A DNA stretch of 64,000 nt from Ruminococcus flavefaciens (GCA_023662725.1 JAMPIL010000005.1:1-64000); one strand, 5' to 3'. Positions 7,027-15,597 are shown, numbered from the stretch's first letter. The notes: generated by a model not told the origin, from the letters alone. Numbers and translations: made by a program.

Positions 7027-7741
7027 TGGGCAGACTGTCCGCAGTATAGACACGGTTTACAACGGTGATGAGATAATTCTCCGTCTTGCCGACGAGAGCT
7101 TTCTTGAACCGAACGGTTTACTGAACGTTCCTGTAGCATTTGAAAATGAAAGCCTGATAATATTTGATAAGACCGGAGGAATGCCCGTTCATCCGTCGAT
7201 AAAGCATCAGGGCGATACTTTGGGTAATTATTTTGCCTATCTTTATCCGGAGCTGACTTTCCGTCCTGTAAACAGGCTGGATAAAGATACATCCGGACTG
7301 TGCGTTGTCGCTAAAGATCCTTTTGCGGCGAAGCTTCTTCAGGGATGCTGCAAAAAGGTATACTATGCGGCAGTACACGGAAATATTGACGAATCCGGAA
7401 CGATTAATGCTCCGATAGCGAGAGAACGTGAATCGATAATCCTGCGATGCGTTCGTGAGGATGGACAGGAAGCTGTTACGCATTACAAAAGAGTTAAAAT
7501 GAACCCGCAGTATTCGCTTGCTGAAATAAATCTCGAAACAGGCAGAACTCATCAGATAAGGGTTCACTTCTCGCATATCGGACATCCTCTTGCCGGAGAT
7601 GATATGTACGGCGGATACAGGACTGATATATCACGTCAGGCGCTTCATTGCGGAGAAATTTCGTTTAAAGATCCTGTTTCGGGAGAGCAGATTACAGTAA
7701 GATCGGAAATTCCGGAGGATATAGAAAAAATATTCAAATAA
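6896..7741 (+). CDS. RluA-family pseudouridine synthase with S4 domain
   Basis: 281 residues from TTG 6896 (AGAGG about 10 bases upstream; ATG 6887 also possible). The N-terminus (residues 1-60) is an S4 RNA-binding domain: SKRLLTKLKRREGGIMRNGQ, then NGDEI. The catalytic domain shows FRPVNRLDKDTSGLCVVAKD, with the catalytic Asp in RLDKDTSG, and the family signature GRTHQIRVHFSHIGHPLAGDD. It would isomerise uridines in 23S rRNA or tRNA. A shorter start at ATG 7019 has a GGGAGG but would destroy the S4 domain. The gene overlaps the upstream membrane gene by 131 bases, and luxS follows after 33 bases. Confidence 0.92.
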   Translation: MKEIKLIVESVKSITLQTFLIDQKGVSKRLLTKLKRREGGIMRNGQTVRSIDTVYNGDEIILRLADESFLEPNGLLNVPVAFENESLIIFDKTGGMPVHPSIKHQGDTLGNYFAYLYPELTFRPVNRLDKDTSGLCVVAKDPFAAKLLQGCCKKVYYAAVHGNIDESGTINAPIARERESIILRCVREDGQEAVTHYKRVKMNPQYSLAEINLETGRTHQIRVHFSHIGHPLAGDDMYGGYRTDISRQALHCGEISFKDPVSGEQITVRSEIPEDIEKIFK

Positions 7742-7774
7742 AAGATTCTTATATAAGTACAGGAGGAAAATATT

Positions 7775-8245
7775 ATGGAAAAAATAGCAAGCTTTCAGGT
7801 AGACCATACAAAATTCGGAATTGGTATGTATATTTCAAGGATAGACGGCGATATTGTTACATACGATGTACGCATGGTAAAGCCAAACGGCGGAGTTTAT
7901 ATCTCGAATCCGTCGCTTCATACTATCGAGCATCTTTTTGCAACCTTTGCAAGAAATTCACGCTTTGGCAGCAATATCGTCTATGTAGGACCTATGGGAT
8001 GCAGAACGGGATTTTATCTTCTCACAAGAGGCATCGCTCACGAGGACGCTATTGCTCTCGTAAAAGAAGCTTACGCTTTTATTGCCGGTTACAATGATGA
8101 AATCCCCGGATGTACCGAGATAGAGTGCGGAAATTACCTCGAACACGATCTTGAATCGGCTAAAAAAGATGTTCTGCCTCTTTTGAAAAGGCTGGAGAAT
8201 TATGCTGTTGATATGCTTGATTATTCTTACCATTTTGACAAATAA
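7775..8245 (+). CDS. luxS: S-ribosylhomocysteine lyase LuxS
   Basis: 156 residues, the normal LuxS length. The metal-binding HTIEH motif, the catalytic cysteine in VGPMGCRTGFYLL and the GCTEIECGNYLEHD segment with the third metal ligand are all present. The enzyme splits S-ribosylhomocysteine to homocysteine and DPD, the autoinducer-2 precursor, as part of the activated methyl cycle. RBS AGGAGG is 8 bases upstream. It probably shares a transcript with the pseudouridine synthase; no methylthioadenosine nucleosidase gene is adjacent. Confidence 0.97.
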   Translation: MEKIASFQVDHTKFGIGMYISRIDGDIVTYDVRMVKPNGGVYISNPSLHTIEHLFATFARNSRFGSNIVYVGPMGCRTGFYLLTRGIAHEDAIALVKEAYAFIAGYNDEIPGCTEIECGNYLEHDLESAKKDVLPLLKRLENYAVDMLDYSYHFDK

Positions 8246-8311
8246 AAACTCCTTGAATTTGTGCAAGTATACAAAATAGCGGTTTATTCAGAAAAAATGA
8301 TATTATTTTCG

Positions 8312-8339
8312 TTGTATTTTGAGCAGATGTTGCTATAAT
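8312..8339 (+). promoter_or_regulatory. promoter of the M23 peptidase gene
   Basis: TTGTAT (8312-8317) and TATAAT (8334-8339) with a 16-base spacer, 41 bases before the ATG. Confidence 0.6.
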
Positions 8340-8380
8340 ATTACATTGTAACCGCTTTGTAACTGAAAGGAGTTGTTTTC

Positions 8381-10123
8381 ATGGAGCAGAAACGTCCGGA
8401 GGATATTGACGTTTCAGAAAATGTGAATATGTCTGAAAAGCTCATCTGCAGTTTTGAGAAAATTTTTGTCCGGCTCGGAGTTAATACGGTTAAAATAATT
8501 GCCGTAGTTCTTCTTGCAGTTATTATGGGAGTAAAGTTCATTGCTCTTGAGATAGCAGGACTGTTGACGCTTATTTTAAAGGGAGTCCGTTGGTTTTTCA
8601 GAGGTCTTACAGAATCTATCCGTTTTCGTACAAAACGCAATAAAGAGCTTCTTGCGGCTGTCAGGAAGTCTAAAAAGAAGAGCAAAGCTGCTTATTTTAA
8701 GTCGATAGTAAGATTTGCCGGTTCGTTTTTGTTTGGTGAGGACGGGATCTGTTATACCGCTTTTAACTATATGCTTCCAATCGTTTCTGCCGCTTTTCTT
8801 ATCGGAGTTATAAGGTTCGGCTCGGGCATTGAATATGGAATAGCCGTTGAATATAACGGCAAAGAGATCGGAATAATCAGTGCGGAGGCAGATTTTGAGC
8901 AGGCTGAACGTGAGGTTCAGCAGAGAATCCTTTATTCCGAAAACGATAAAACAGTAGATCTTTCCGCAAATTTTTCCCTTAAAATAATATCCGACGGAGA
9001 CCGCATTTTAAGTGCAGATCAGCTTGCGAACGAAATGCTCGAGGCTTCTGATGAAGAGCTTACGGAAGCTTTTGGAATCTATATCGACGGAAAATTCATA
9101 GGCGCTGTTAGGGATAAAGACGCCATTCAGGACGCTCTTGACGAAAGACTTGTAAATTATCATGTTGACGGCATAGTGCGTGACGTTTCGTATAAAAATA
9201 AGATAGAATATACAAAGGGAATCTATCTTGCCAGCAGTGTTAAAGAACAGCAGGAAACGATAGATATGCTTACCTCTTCAACCGAAAAAAAGGGAGTTTA
9301 TATTGCTAAATCAGGCGACAGTATAGTAAGCGTCTGCCAGAAATATAATATGAGCATAGAGGATTTCAATAGGCTTAATCCCAATGCTGAAAACGGCATA
9401 AACGGCGGAAATATGATAAATGTCATTGAAACTGAGAGCTATCTTCCTATTCAGTACGTAAGAGAATTGGAAACGCTTTCACTTCTTGATTATGAAACAG
9501 TTGAAGTTGAAACAAGTTCGCTCAATGTTGGTATGAGGTCTATTCTCGTCAAGGGCGAAAAGGGAGAAAGAGTCAGCAATATAGAGATAACGTATGTTGA
9601 CGGAATTGAATATGCGAGAAAAACGGTAAGCTCGGAAATAACAAAAGAGCCTGTTGTCGAACAGATCGGAATCGGAACATATTCTGCGCACCCTGATGAA
9701 GGCGTAAGAGAGCTTTACGGTTCCGGAGAATTCGGCTGGCCTGTTGACGGCGGATGGATAAGCGATACGTTTATCAGCGACCGAAATCATAAGGGACTCG
9801 ATATTGCTGCTCCCGGAGGAACAGATATTTACGCTGCCGCAGACGGAGTCGTTATATCTGCCGGATGGAATCCCGGAGGCTACGGTTATTTCGTACAGAT
9901 AGATCATCTTAATGGTTATCAGACGGTTTACGGTCATATGAGTACAGTTTTTGCAGTGGAGGGTCAGACCGTTACACGAGGTCAGCTTATCGGAGCTGTT
10001 GGAACTACGGGAAATTCAAGCGGCGATCACTGCCATTTTGAAGTGCGCTATATGGGAATATGCTACGATCCGGAGCTGTTTATAAATACAATAGATCCTT
10101 ATATTGAAGATACAAGCGAATAA
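8381..10123 (+). CDS. membrane-anchored M23 peptidase with LysM and G5 domains
   Basis: 580 residues. Two hydrophobic stretches (about residues 36-62 and 126-145) anchor it, and the long remainder is outside. A LysM-like module lies at about 305-350 (YIAKSGDSIVSVCQKYNMSI), then a G5-like module (about 365-440, EVETSSLNVGMRSILVKGEK), then the peptidase (about 450-575). Zinc ligands are visible in NHKGLDIAAPGG and GDHCHFEVRY; VYGHM is also conserved. Such proteins cut peptidoglycan cross-bridges or, if inactive, activate amidases; all metal-site residues appear intact here. Own promoter and a downstream terminator make it monocistronic. Confidence 0.93.
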   Translation: MEQKRPEDIDVSENVNMSEKLICSFEKIFVRLGVNTVKIIAVVLLAVIMGVKFIALEIAGLLTLILKGVRWFFRGLTESIRFRTKRNKELLAAVRKSKKKSKAAYFKSIVRFAGSFLFGEDGICYTAFNYMLPIVSAAFLIGVIRFGSGIEYGIAVEYNGKEIGIISAEADFEQAEREVQQRILYSENDKTVDLSANFSLKIISDGDRILSADQLANEMLEASDEELTEAFGIYIDGKFIGAVRDKDAIQDALDERLVNYHVDGIVRDVSYKNKIEYTKGIYLASSVKEQQETIDMLTSSTEKKGVYIAKSGDSIVSVCQKYNMSIEDFNRLNPNAENGINGGNMINVIETESYLPIQYVRELETLSLLDYETVEVETSSLNVGMRSILVKGEKGERVSNIEITYVDGIEYARKTVSSEITKEPVVEQIGIGTYSAHPDEGVRELYGSGEFGWPVDGGWISDTFISDRNHKGLDIAAPGGTDIYAAADGVVISAGWNPGGYGYFVQIDHLNGYQTVYGHMSTVFAVEGQTVTRGQLIGAVGTTGNSSGDHCHFEVRYMGICYDPELFINTIDPYIEDTSE

Positions 10124-10124
10124 A

Positions 10125-10160
10125 AAATGCTGCTGTACTTTTGTACAGCAGCTTTTTTAA
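10125..10160. terminator. bidirectional terminator
   Basis: GCTGCTGTAC (10129-10138) pairs perfectly with GTACAGCAGC (10143-10152) around TTTT. A T6 run follows on the plus strand and an ATTTTTTATT run on the minus strand, so it serves both the M23 gene and the convergent lipoprotein gene. Confidence 0.88.
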
Positions 10161-10170
10161 TTATTTATTT

Positions 10171-10740
10171 TTATTCTGCATCTTCCAGATCGTCCCACTT
10201 TACCCAGCCGTCTTCGGGATCTAAGTCTTCATCATCAAAATCCAGATCGCCGAAATCAAGATTTCCCTTCAGATCTTCCTCGCTGAATTCTGTGAATTTA
10301 TCTACTTTGATAAAAGTAATGGACATATCTCCGAATCCGAGTGAATCTTCCGCATCTTCTTCCGGACTTGTTGCAATAAGCTTGCCGTCCTTGTAGTCAA
10401 GCGTGATTGTTTCATCTTCACCTTCAACAGGAGTTGCCTCAATGGTATCCTCATCGATTTCTTTCCATGTGCCTTCTGTTGTTTCGCCATCTGCTTCCAG
10501 CTGAGAAGTCAGTGTCATTTTGCCGCCGTCTTTAATTTCAACCTGTGCCATTGCAGCAACCGGAATTCCCATAAAATCTGTCATAGTTGTTCCGCCGAAA
10601 GATATTTCGGAGCATTCCCACTTGCCTATGAACTGGTTTTCCTTTTTCTTGGATTCGCTTTCATCGTCTTTTTTGCCGCAGCCTGCTGCGCATCCGATAA
10701 GACAAAGAGCCGCAAGTGATAAACTGATAAGTTTTTTCAT
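10171..10740 (-). CDS. lipoprotein of unknown function
   Basis: 189 residues with a lipoprotein signal peptide (KKLISLSLAALCLIGC; a second Cys five residues on). After a charged linker (KKDDESESKKK) comes a compact beta-rich region, QFIGKWECSEISFGG and TEGTWKEIDEDTIEATP. This W/G pattern recalls lipocalin-like or DUF5640-type lipoproteins of gut Firmicutes, though the match is from memory. The C-terminus is strongly acidic. It would be exported and lipid-anchored outside the cell; the role is unknown. Minus-strand promoter at 10794-10822. Confidence 0.82.
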   Translation of the reverse strand: MKKLISLSLAALCLIGCAAGCGKKDDESESKKKENQFIGKWECSEISFGGTTMTDFMGIPVAAMAQVEIKDGGKMTLTSQLEADGETTEGTWKEIDEDTIEATPVEGEDETITLDYKDGKLIATSPEEDAEDSLGFGDMSITFIKVDKFTEFSEEDLKGNLDFGDLDFDDEDLDPEDGWVKWDDLEDAE

Positions 10741-10793
10741 AATACTATCTCCCTATAAAATTTCAGAATGCTTTCCGCACTTCTGTATTCAAA

Positions 10794-10822
10794 ATTATAT
10801 CATACTTATAAAGAAAAGTAAA
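10794..10822 (-). promoter_or_regulatory. promoter of the lipoprotein gene
   Basis: Minus-strand TTTACT (10822-10817) and TATAAT (10799-10794) spaced by 17 bases. Confidence 0.65.
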
Positions 10823-10857
10823 TTGATAAAATGAACAACGTTCATGAGATAATATCA

Positions 10858-11823
10858 TTACAATTCAGTATCATTGCAATTTTTCAGAACTACGCTTCCC
10901 GTTTCCGATTTATTGAAAAGATATGATTTTGCAGCAAATCTGCTTTTAGCAGGAGTGTATTTTGAACTGGGTAAAACTTTTATTCTTTTTGGATCAGCAA
11001 AAACGATCAGCGCAAAATTTTCTTCATTGGGATATTGTCTGTATGCGCTGAGTATCTTGCACCGTGTATAGATGAATTCTTTTTTTGAGCATTCATTGCC
11101 GTTTTTGCATGATTCCTCATAAAATTTACGTTCCTCTTCGGATAACGGAGCAGAAAGAGCAAATTCGATGCGTCTTTTTTCCTGATTTAATTTGGCCTGA
11201 ATCATTCTATCAATACGTTCCTGTTTCAGCTTTATAAATTCCGGAAAATTCTGGTAGTTCTCTGTGTAAACGGTTTTATGTATGGTGTAAAGAGCCATAG
11301 CGTCGTTGAACGCATTATGAAAGCTTCCGTCTGTAGGAACGTAATTAAAAGCAGAAGCGAGTTCCTTTATATTAACCGCTTGAGGAAGTTCCATTTTTTT
11401 GGTTATATCATTCTGAATATCAGTTACGGCAGAGCATATCTTACTTATATTGCGGTAAGGTTTTTTAAAGCGTTTATGCTGTTTTATATCAGAGCAAAGA
11501 CCGGGTTTATCAAAATTCCCCCAAACGAAAAGTTCTGTTATTGAATAACGGTTTATAAGATCGGCTGCTGTTTTAAGAACAGCGTCGCTGTCAGCCGAGG
11601 AGTCTATTTCGCTTTGAGTAAGGTGAGTAAGTTCACGGCACTGCTTTGTAAGTTTAGGAAAACGATTTGGTTTTGAGGTCTGATAGAATTTTTCAATTAT
11701 ATCATAGCTGCCGCTGCAAATCACCAATCCAACCGAAAGCATTTCACTGTTTACATGGCTGGATGCATTTCCGCAGGTGAATTCAAAATCGGCAAAGCAC
11801 ATATATTTTTCATTTTCTGTCAT
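10858..11823 (-). CDS. DEDDh-type 3'-5' exonuclease
   Basis: About 321 residues from ATG 11823; a TTG at 11832 is an alternative. The ExoI-type acid pair is in CFADFEFTCGN, a second acidic position is near VWGNFDKPGLCSDIK, and the last histidine and aspartate are in FHNAFNDAMALYTIH. This order matches the RNase T/DNA polymerase epsilon fold. The C-terminal 130 residues, rich in Lys and Glu, are not recognised. It would trim RNA or DNA 3' ends; the substrate is unknown. A perfect 16-base palindrome (AAGGCAGATCTGCCTT, 11831-11846) lies over the ribosome-binding region, unusual for this neighbourhood. Confidence 0.82.
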   Translation of the reverse strand: MTENEKYMCFADFEFTCGNASSHVNSEMLSVGLVICSGSYDIIEKFYQTSKPNRFPKLTKQCRELTHLTQSEIDSSADSDAVLKTAADLINRYSITELFVWGNFDKPGLCSDIKQHKRFKKPYRNISKICSAVTDIQNDITKKMELPQAVNIKELASAFNYVPTDGSFHNAFNDAMALYTIHKTVYTENYQNFPEFIKLKQERIDRMIQAKLNQEKRRIEFALSAPLSEEERKFYEESCKNGNECSKKEFIYTRCKILSAYRQYPNEENFALIVFADPKRIKVLPSSKYTPAKSRFAAKSYLFNKSETGSVVLKNCNDTEL

Positions 11824-11944
11824 ATATTTCAAGGCAGATCTGCCTTTCAGCCTCCTTTTAGAACCTATGGATGCAGATTCTTATATTTCATGATATTATT
11901 ATATCAGAAATTTATAGAAATTGCAATAAATTTGTATTTTCATA

Positions 11945-11973
11945 GTGACAAAATAAAAAAAATATGATATAAT
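11945..11973 (+). promoter_or_regulatory. promoter of the Spo0A-like gene
   Basis: GTGACA (11945-11950, one change from consensus) and TATAAT (11968-11973) with a 17-base spacer, about 78 bases before the ATG. Confidence 0.6.
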
Positions 11974-12051
11974 ATCCTTGATGAACACTGTTTAGTACGA
12001 TAAGATCGTCGGCGGGCAGTATAAATGTGAAAGGACAGAGGTGCAGAATAA

Positions 12052-12774
12052 ATGAAAAAAAATGTGCTTATATGCGAGGATTCCATAGCAATCGGAAAAG
12101 CTATTTCCGAAAAACTTAAAAGCCGCAAAATTGAATCTTTTGTTATCGAAAATAATATTGCAAAAATAAAAAATCGTTTTAACAGCTTTAAATATGACGC
12201 TGTGGTTATTAATCCTATCGGAGAGATGGAGCGTTATTACAGACTTATAAAAAGACTTTCTTCCGATCATCCGGATATGCAGATAATAACAATAATGTAT
12301 ACGGATAATCCGGCAGAACAATCAAAACTTCTTTCTGTCGGTGTGGACAGATGTCTTATAATGCCTATGACGGTATCAAAGATCGTTGATTATATCGCAG
12401 TTCAGCTTGTTTGTGCAGATCATAAGGAAATAATGCCCGGAATGGCAGGATTTCTTGTTGAAAGCGGATTTAACGACTGTAAAAAAGCCGGATTCTTTTA
12501 TCTTTGCATAGCTCTTGAACTGTGTGTTGCCGAACCGGCAAGACTCCATTCTCTTATGTTGGACGTGTACGGCGAGATCGGAAACCGACTTGGCACAAAC
12601 GCTTCATGCGTTGAGCGAACCATACGTTATCTGGTTGAGCATGCAGGCAGCGGCCTTATAGAACACATTACAAACGGACAGCGTAAAGATGGAATAACCA
12701 ACGGTGCGCTTATCAGTTTATTATGTGATAATTATCTTAAAAGCAGAGATGTACTTCTGCTTAAAGCACAATAA
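12052..12774 (+). CDS. Spo0A-like regulator with a degenerate receiver domain
   Basis: 240 residues. Residues 1-118 have the receiver fold: acidic pair in LICEDS (E9, D10), beta-3 in KYDAVVINPIGE, then IITIMYTDN and RCLIMPMT. The phospho-acceptor position is Asn54 instead of Asp, and the conserved Lys before Pro in beta-5 is Met, so ordinary phosphorylation is unlikely. Residues about 130-238 match the Spo0A DNA-binding domain: YGEIGNRLGTNASCVERTIR, then DGITNGALISLLCDNY. Spo0A starts sporulation in Clostridia. This could be a phosphorylation-independent Spo0A or a paralogue with another trigger. Own promoter, terminator and good RBS make it a single-gene unit. Confidence 0.85.
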   Translation: MKKNVLICEDSIAIGKAISEKLKSRKIESFVIENNIAKIKNRFNSFKYDAVVINPIGEMERYYRLIKRLSSDHPDMQIITIMYTDNPAEQSKLLSVGVDRCLIMPMTVSKIVDYIAVQLVCADHKEIMPGMAGFLVESGFNDCKKAGFFYLCIALELCVAEPARLHSLMLDVYGEIGNRLGTNASCVERTIRYLVEHAGSGLIEHITNGQRKDGITNGALISLLCDNYLKSRDVLLLKAQ

Positions 12775-12794
12775 AAAACGTTTTTTATAAATAA

Positions 12795-12838
12795 AACAGC
12801 AGTCTCTGCGGAAAATACAGAGACTGCTGTTATTTTTT
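12795..12838. terminator. bidirectional terminator
   Basis: AACAGCAGTCTCTG (12795-12808) pairs perfectly with CAGAGACTGCTGTT (12818-12831), a 14-base stem with T runs on both strands. It separates the Spo0A-like gene from the convergent ABC permease gene. Confidence 0.9.
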
Positions 12839-14201
12839 ATTCTTCAATTTCAGAATTTTGCTTTCTCTTTTTATATTTCGATTTCTGCCCGAAATTAAGC
12901 GAGATAGTGAAAATCTTATCCGACATGAACAATCTTAATGCAAAGAAAATACAGATGAGGAATATAATTATCTGATAAATAAGTCCGATGTAGAAGATGG
13001 TGGTGTTGCCGAACATCAGATTCGGAATTGCTGAGAAGGTGTGTGTAAACGGAATAGCATATACAAGGATTCGGATTGCCATTGGAAGCGTATTTACATC
13101 AGTGAACACCGAGATCATAAACGGTATCATTGCGCACAGCATTATCGGCATTATCATATTCTGAGTATTCTTGGAATCATTGATAAGCGCTCCGAGAATA
13201 AGCGAAACGGAAAGACAGATCATGATAGTGAAGAAGAGCTGTAATCCGACAAGGACGTAATCTCCTGCATTGAGGGAAAGTCCGAGTTGATTGAGAGCTG
13301 TGTCAATAGACATATTTTGTCCGATAACCGAATCGGCAGCATCTGAAAGGGTGTTGGTTGCTCCGCCGACAAAAGTGGAGAATCCAACCATGTATACGAC
13401 CGCATTAATGAGCGCTATAATGGCGGCGGCAAGCATTTTTGAGCCGATAACTGAAAGTCTTGATACAGGAGCTGAAAGCAGTGTTTCAAGGGTTTTATCT
13501 ATTTTTTCATTTGCGATAGCTCCCATGAGCATCTGCGATGTAAGCATGATAAGAACAAAAACTATGAGCGGAAGAACCATATTCTGCATCATGACTTTAT
13601 TCATAATGCTGTCTGATGAAACAGGAGCGGAATTATCGTCAACAACGGTATTATTTACTACGGAAACAGGAGATTCCATAAGAGCGTATTGTTTTTCGTT
13701 CATACCGGTATCGGAAGCTATAGTATTTGAAATACAGTTTTCAATAAGCTTTATTCCGCTGCTGTTTCCCGAGCTGATATTGGACATAGTAGCTGTGGAA
13801 GTCATTCTGGAAATGCTGATTATCTCCGGCTGTTCAGTTTTATTGATAGAATCAGTAAATCCTTTTGGAATGACGATAAGATTTGAGATATCGTTGCTGC
13901 TCAGTATATCGGCATAATCGTCGCCTTCGGTTTCAAAAATGTTTACCTTTACATTTGCGTTTGCATCCGGATCATGATTTAAGGCGTTCAGAGATTCAAT
14001 AATACCGTTTGTGAAATCGGTTTTGTCACGGTCGCTGATATTTATTGTAACGTTAGTGTTTTCATCAACGGCTTCATTGATAGACGTTTTCATTACTGTT
14101 CCGAGAACCATGAATATTGCCAGGCTGACAACAAGACCAAGTATCATTTGCAGATTGATAAGCTCGGAAAGCTCTTTTTTCAAAAGGTTAATGAACTTCA
14201 T
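12837..14201 (-). CDS. ABC-2 type permease, NatB-like
   Basis: 454 residues from ATG 14201, with a GGGTGG upstream; a longer frame to 14270 exists but has no RBS and lies in the ATPase gene. One N-terminal helix (residues about 17-37), a large extracytoplasmic domain to about 215, then five or six helices with NEKIDKTLETLLSAPVSRLS between them. That motif is typical of NatB/YhaP ABC-2 permeases, which pump sodium ions or drugs outward. It overlaps the ATPase gene by 14 bases, so translation is likely coupled. The downstream end is at the terminator 12795-12838. Confidence 0.88.
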   Translation of the reverse strand: MKFINLLKKELSELINLQMILGLVVSLAIFMVLGTVMKTSINEAVDENTNVTINISDRDKTDFTNGIIESLNALNHDPDANANVKVNIFETEGDDYADILSSNDISNLIVIPKGFTDSINKTEQPEIISISRMTSTATMSNISSGNSSGIKLIENCISNTIASDTGMNEKQYALMESPVSVVNNTVVDDNSAPVSSDSIMNKVMMQNMVLPLIVFVLIMLTSQMLMGAIANEKIDKTLETLLSAPVSRLSVIGSKMLAAAIIALINAVVYMVGFSTFVGGATNTLSDAADSVIGQNMSIDTALNQLGLSLNAGDYVLVGLQLFFTIMICLSVSLILGALINDSKNTQNMIMPIMLCAMIPFMISVFTDVNTLPMAIRILVYAIPFTHTFSAIPNLMFGNTTIFYIGLIYQIIIFLICIFFALRLFMSDKIFTISLNFGQKSKYKKRKQNSEIEE

Positions 14202-14928
14202 TTTCGAGCACCACCCTTTCAAAAACTTCTTCAAGATTAGCTGCATTATAACGCTGCTTAAGCTCGTCAATAGCTCCTGTTACCATAAGATGACCTTTGG
14301 CGATTATACCTACACGGTCGGAAACGAACTCTATTTCAAGCATATTATGAGACGAGAGCAGGAACGACATTCCCTCTTCTTTTGCAAGCTTTTTGATCGT
14401 CTTTCTTATTTCAATAGCGTTAAGAACATCAAGACCGCTTGTCGGTTCATCAAGAATAGCCAGCTTTGGCTTGGTCATAACAGCTCTTGCAAGAAGAAGC
14501 TTACGGATCATTCCACGGCTGTAGCTTCCGATTTTTTCGTTAAGACGATCTCCGAGACCGCATATTTCTTTTGCTCTTTCCACACATTTATTGACTGAAT
14601 CGATATCGGAGTAAAAAAGTCCTGCCATAAAGCGGAGATATTTTATTCCGGTCATATTTTTATATGCTCCTGCTTCATCCGGAAGATACGTTATACACTC
14701 ACGAACCTTATCAGGCTCTTTAACAACACTGTGTTCCCCTACGATAGCGTCGCCCGCTGTTGGTATAAGCAGAGTTGAGATCATGCGTATCGTAGTTGTC
14801 TTGCCTGCGCCGTTAGGACCGATTAGAGCGAAAATCTCGCCTTTTCCGATATCAAATTGTATGTTATCGGCAGCAAGAACCTTTGTATACTGTTTGGAAA
14901 GACCTTTTACTTCAAGAACTTTTTCCAT
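14188..14928 (-). CDS. ABC transporter ATP-binding protein, NatA-like
   Basis: 246 residues. Walker A GPNGAGKTTT, Q-loop region ITYLPDEAGAY, signature SYSRGMIRKLLLARA (SRGM replaces the usual SGGQ), Walker B LAILDEPTSGLD and the H-loop SSHNM are all present. Together with the coupled permease it forms an ABC-2 exporter of the NatA/YhaQ type. RBS AAGGAGG is 8 bases before the ATG. First gene of a two-gene operon; the substrate cannot be told. Confidence 0.93.
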   Translation of the reverse strand: MEKVLEVKGLSKQYTKVLAADNIQFDIGKGEIFALIGPNGAGKTTTIRMISTLLIPTAGDAIVGEHSVVKEPDKVRECITYLPDEAGAYKNMTGIKYLRFMAGLFYSDIDSVNKCVERAKEICGLGDRLNEKIGSYSRGMIRKLLLARAVMTKPKLAILDEPTSGLDVLNAIEIRKTIKKLAKEEGMSFLLSSHNMLEIEFVSDRVGIIAKGHLMVTGAIDELKQRYNAANLEEVFERVVLENEVH

Positions 14929-15131
14929 TGAACAGCCTCCTTTTCAATAATTAAGTATAATCATATCACATTACCATAATCTTGTCAATGGAAATGCAGA
15001 CGATAAAGATTATTCTATATATCATATAATACCACAAATGAGATCAGAAGTCAACGGTTTACCGACAATTATTTTGTACAAAAAATGCTATTATTAATTA
15101 TGAGTTTTTATAAAGAAAAGAGGGCATTTTT

Positions 15132-15374
15132 ATGAATATTTCAGAAGCGGTTTCAGAAAGGATTCTTGAACTTTGCAAAGAAAATGGGATAACGGTAAAT
15201 AAGCTTTCAACCATTTCGGGAGTAACGCAGTCTACAGTGAATGATATAGTGAATCGCAGAGCGAAAAATATAGGTATAGTGACTATTAAAAAACTTTGCG
15301 ACGGTTTGAATATTTCCATAACCGATTTTTTTGATACAAACACTTTCCGCTATCTTGAACAGGAGCTTTATTAG
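15132..15374 (+). CDS. small XRE-family regulator
   Basis: 80 residues, almost entirely one helix-turn-helix domain (ELCKENGITVNKLSTISGVT, then QSTVNDIVNRRAKNIGIVTI, KKLCDGLNISITDFFD). This is the stand-alone Cro-like form common in Clostridia. RBS AGAGGG lies upstream, with a loose TTGTAC/TATTAT promoter around 15073-15098. Nothing suggests its target; the candidate small RNA follows at 15462. Confidence 0.85.
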   Translation: MNISEAVSERILELCKENGITVNKLSTISGVTQSTVNDIVNRRAKNIGIVTIKKLCDGLNISITDFFDTNTFRYLEQELY

Positions 15375-15426
15375 AGAATTTTGATAAAGTAAATATATTA
15401 CATTTATTAATATCGACATACGGTTA

Positions 15427-15455
15427 TTGACAAAAACAAATAAATTTGATATACT
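15427..15455 (+). promoter_or_regulatory. promoter of a candidate small RNA
   Basis: TTGACA (15427-15432) and TATACT (15450-15455) with a 17-base spacer. The predicted start is G15462. No reading frame follows within the next 280 bases. Confidence 0.8.
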
Positions 15456-15461
15456 TAGTTA

Positions 15462-15597
15462 GAAGGATTTATGCAGTTTGGCAAAGCTGTGAAATCAGAA
15501 CGTGAGGCATAGGCAGCCCGGGTTCGTATTGTGTTCGGTTTATATGTTATTAGTATAATGCAGAAATCCCTCTCAAATTCTGCATTATAATTTTTTA
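15462..15597 (+). ncRNA. candidate small regulatory RNA, about 135 nt
   Basis: Bounded by a strong promoter and a perfect intrinsic terminator. The 5' end AGAAGGATTT (15461-15470) can pair with AAATCCCTCT (15564-15573) at 9 of 10 positions. That second segment overlaps the terminator loop, which exposes CCCTCTC, complementary to Shine-Dalgarno sequences. The middle has short self-complementary pieces (GAAC with GTTC). No start codon with RBS is present. It is not a recognised SRP RNA, tmRNA or RNase P RNA; 6S RNA is possible because of the closing pairing, but it is short. Function unknown. Confidence 0.6.
15554..15597 (+). terminator. terminator of the candidate small RNA
   Basis: TATAATGCAGAA (15554-15565) pairs perfectly with TTCTGCATTATA (15578-15589), a 12-base stem with a 12-base loop, then ATTTTTT. 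The loop holds CCCTCTC. Confidence 0.85.

Noticed and set aside
13291-13917. A 208-codon plus-strand open frame inside the NatB-like permease
   Set aside because: Antisense to a gene with clear family motifs; no RBS, unlikely composition.
15462-15597. Identity as SRP RNA, tmRNA or RNase P RNA
   Set aside because: The SRP GGAAG/AGCAG tetraloop region, a tRNA-like tmRNA end and the RNase P conserved core are all absent; 6S RNA remains possible but unproven.
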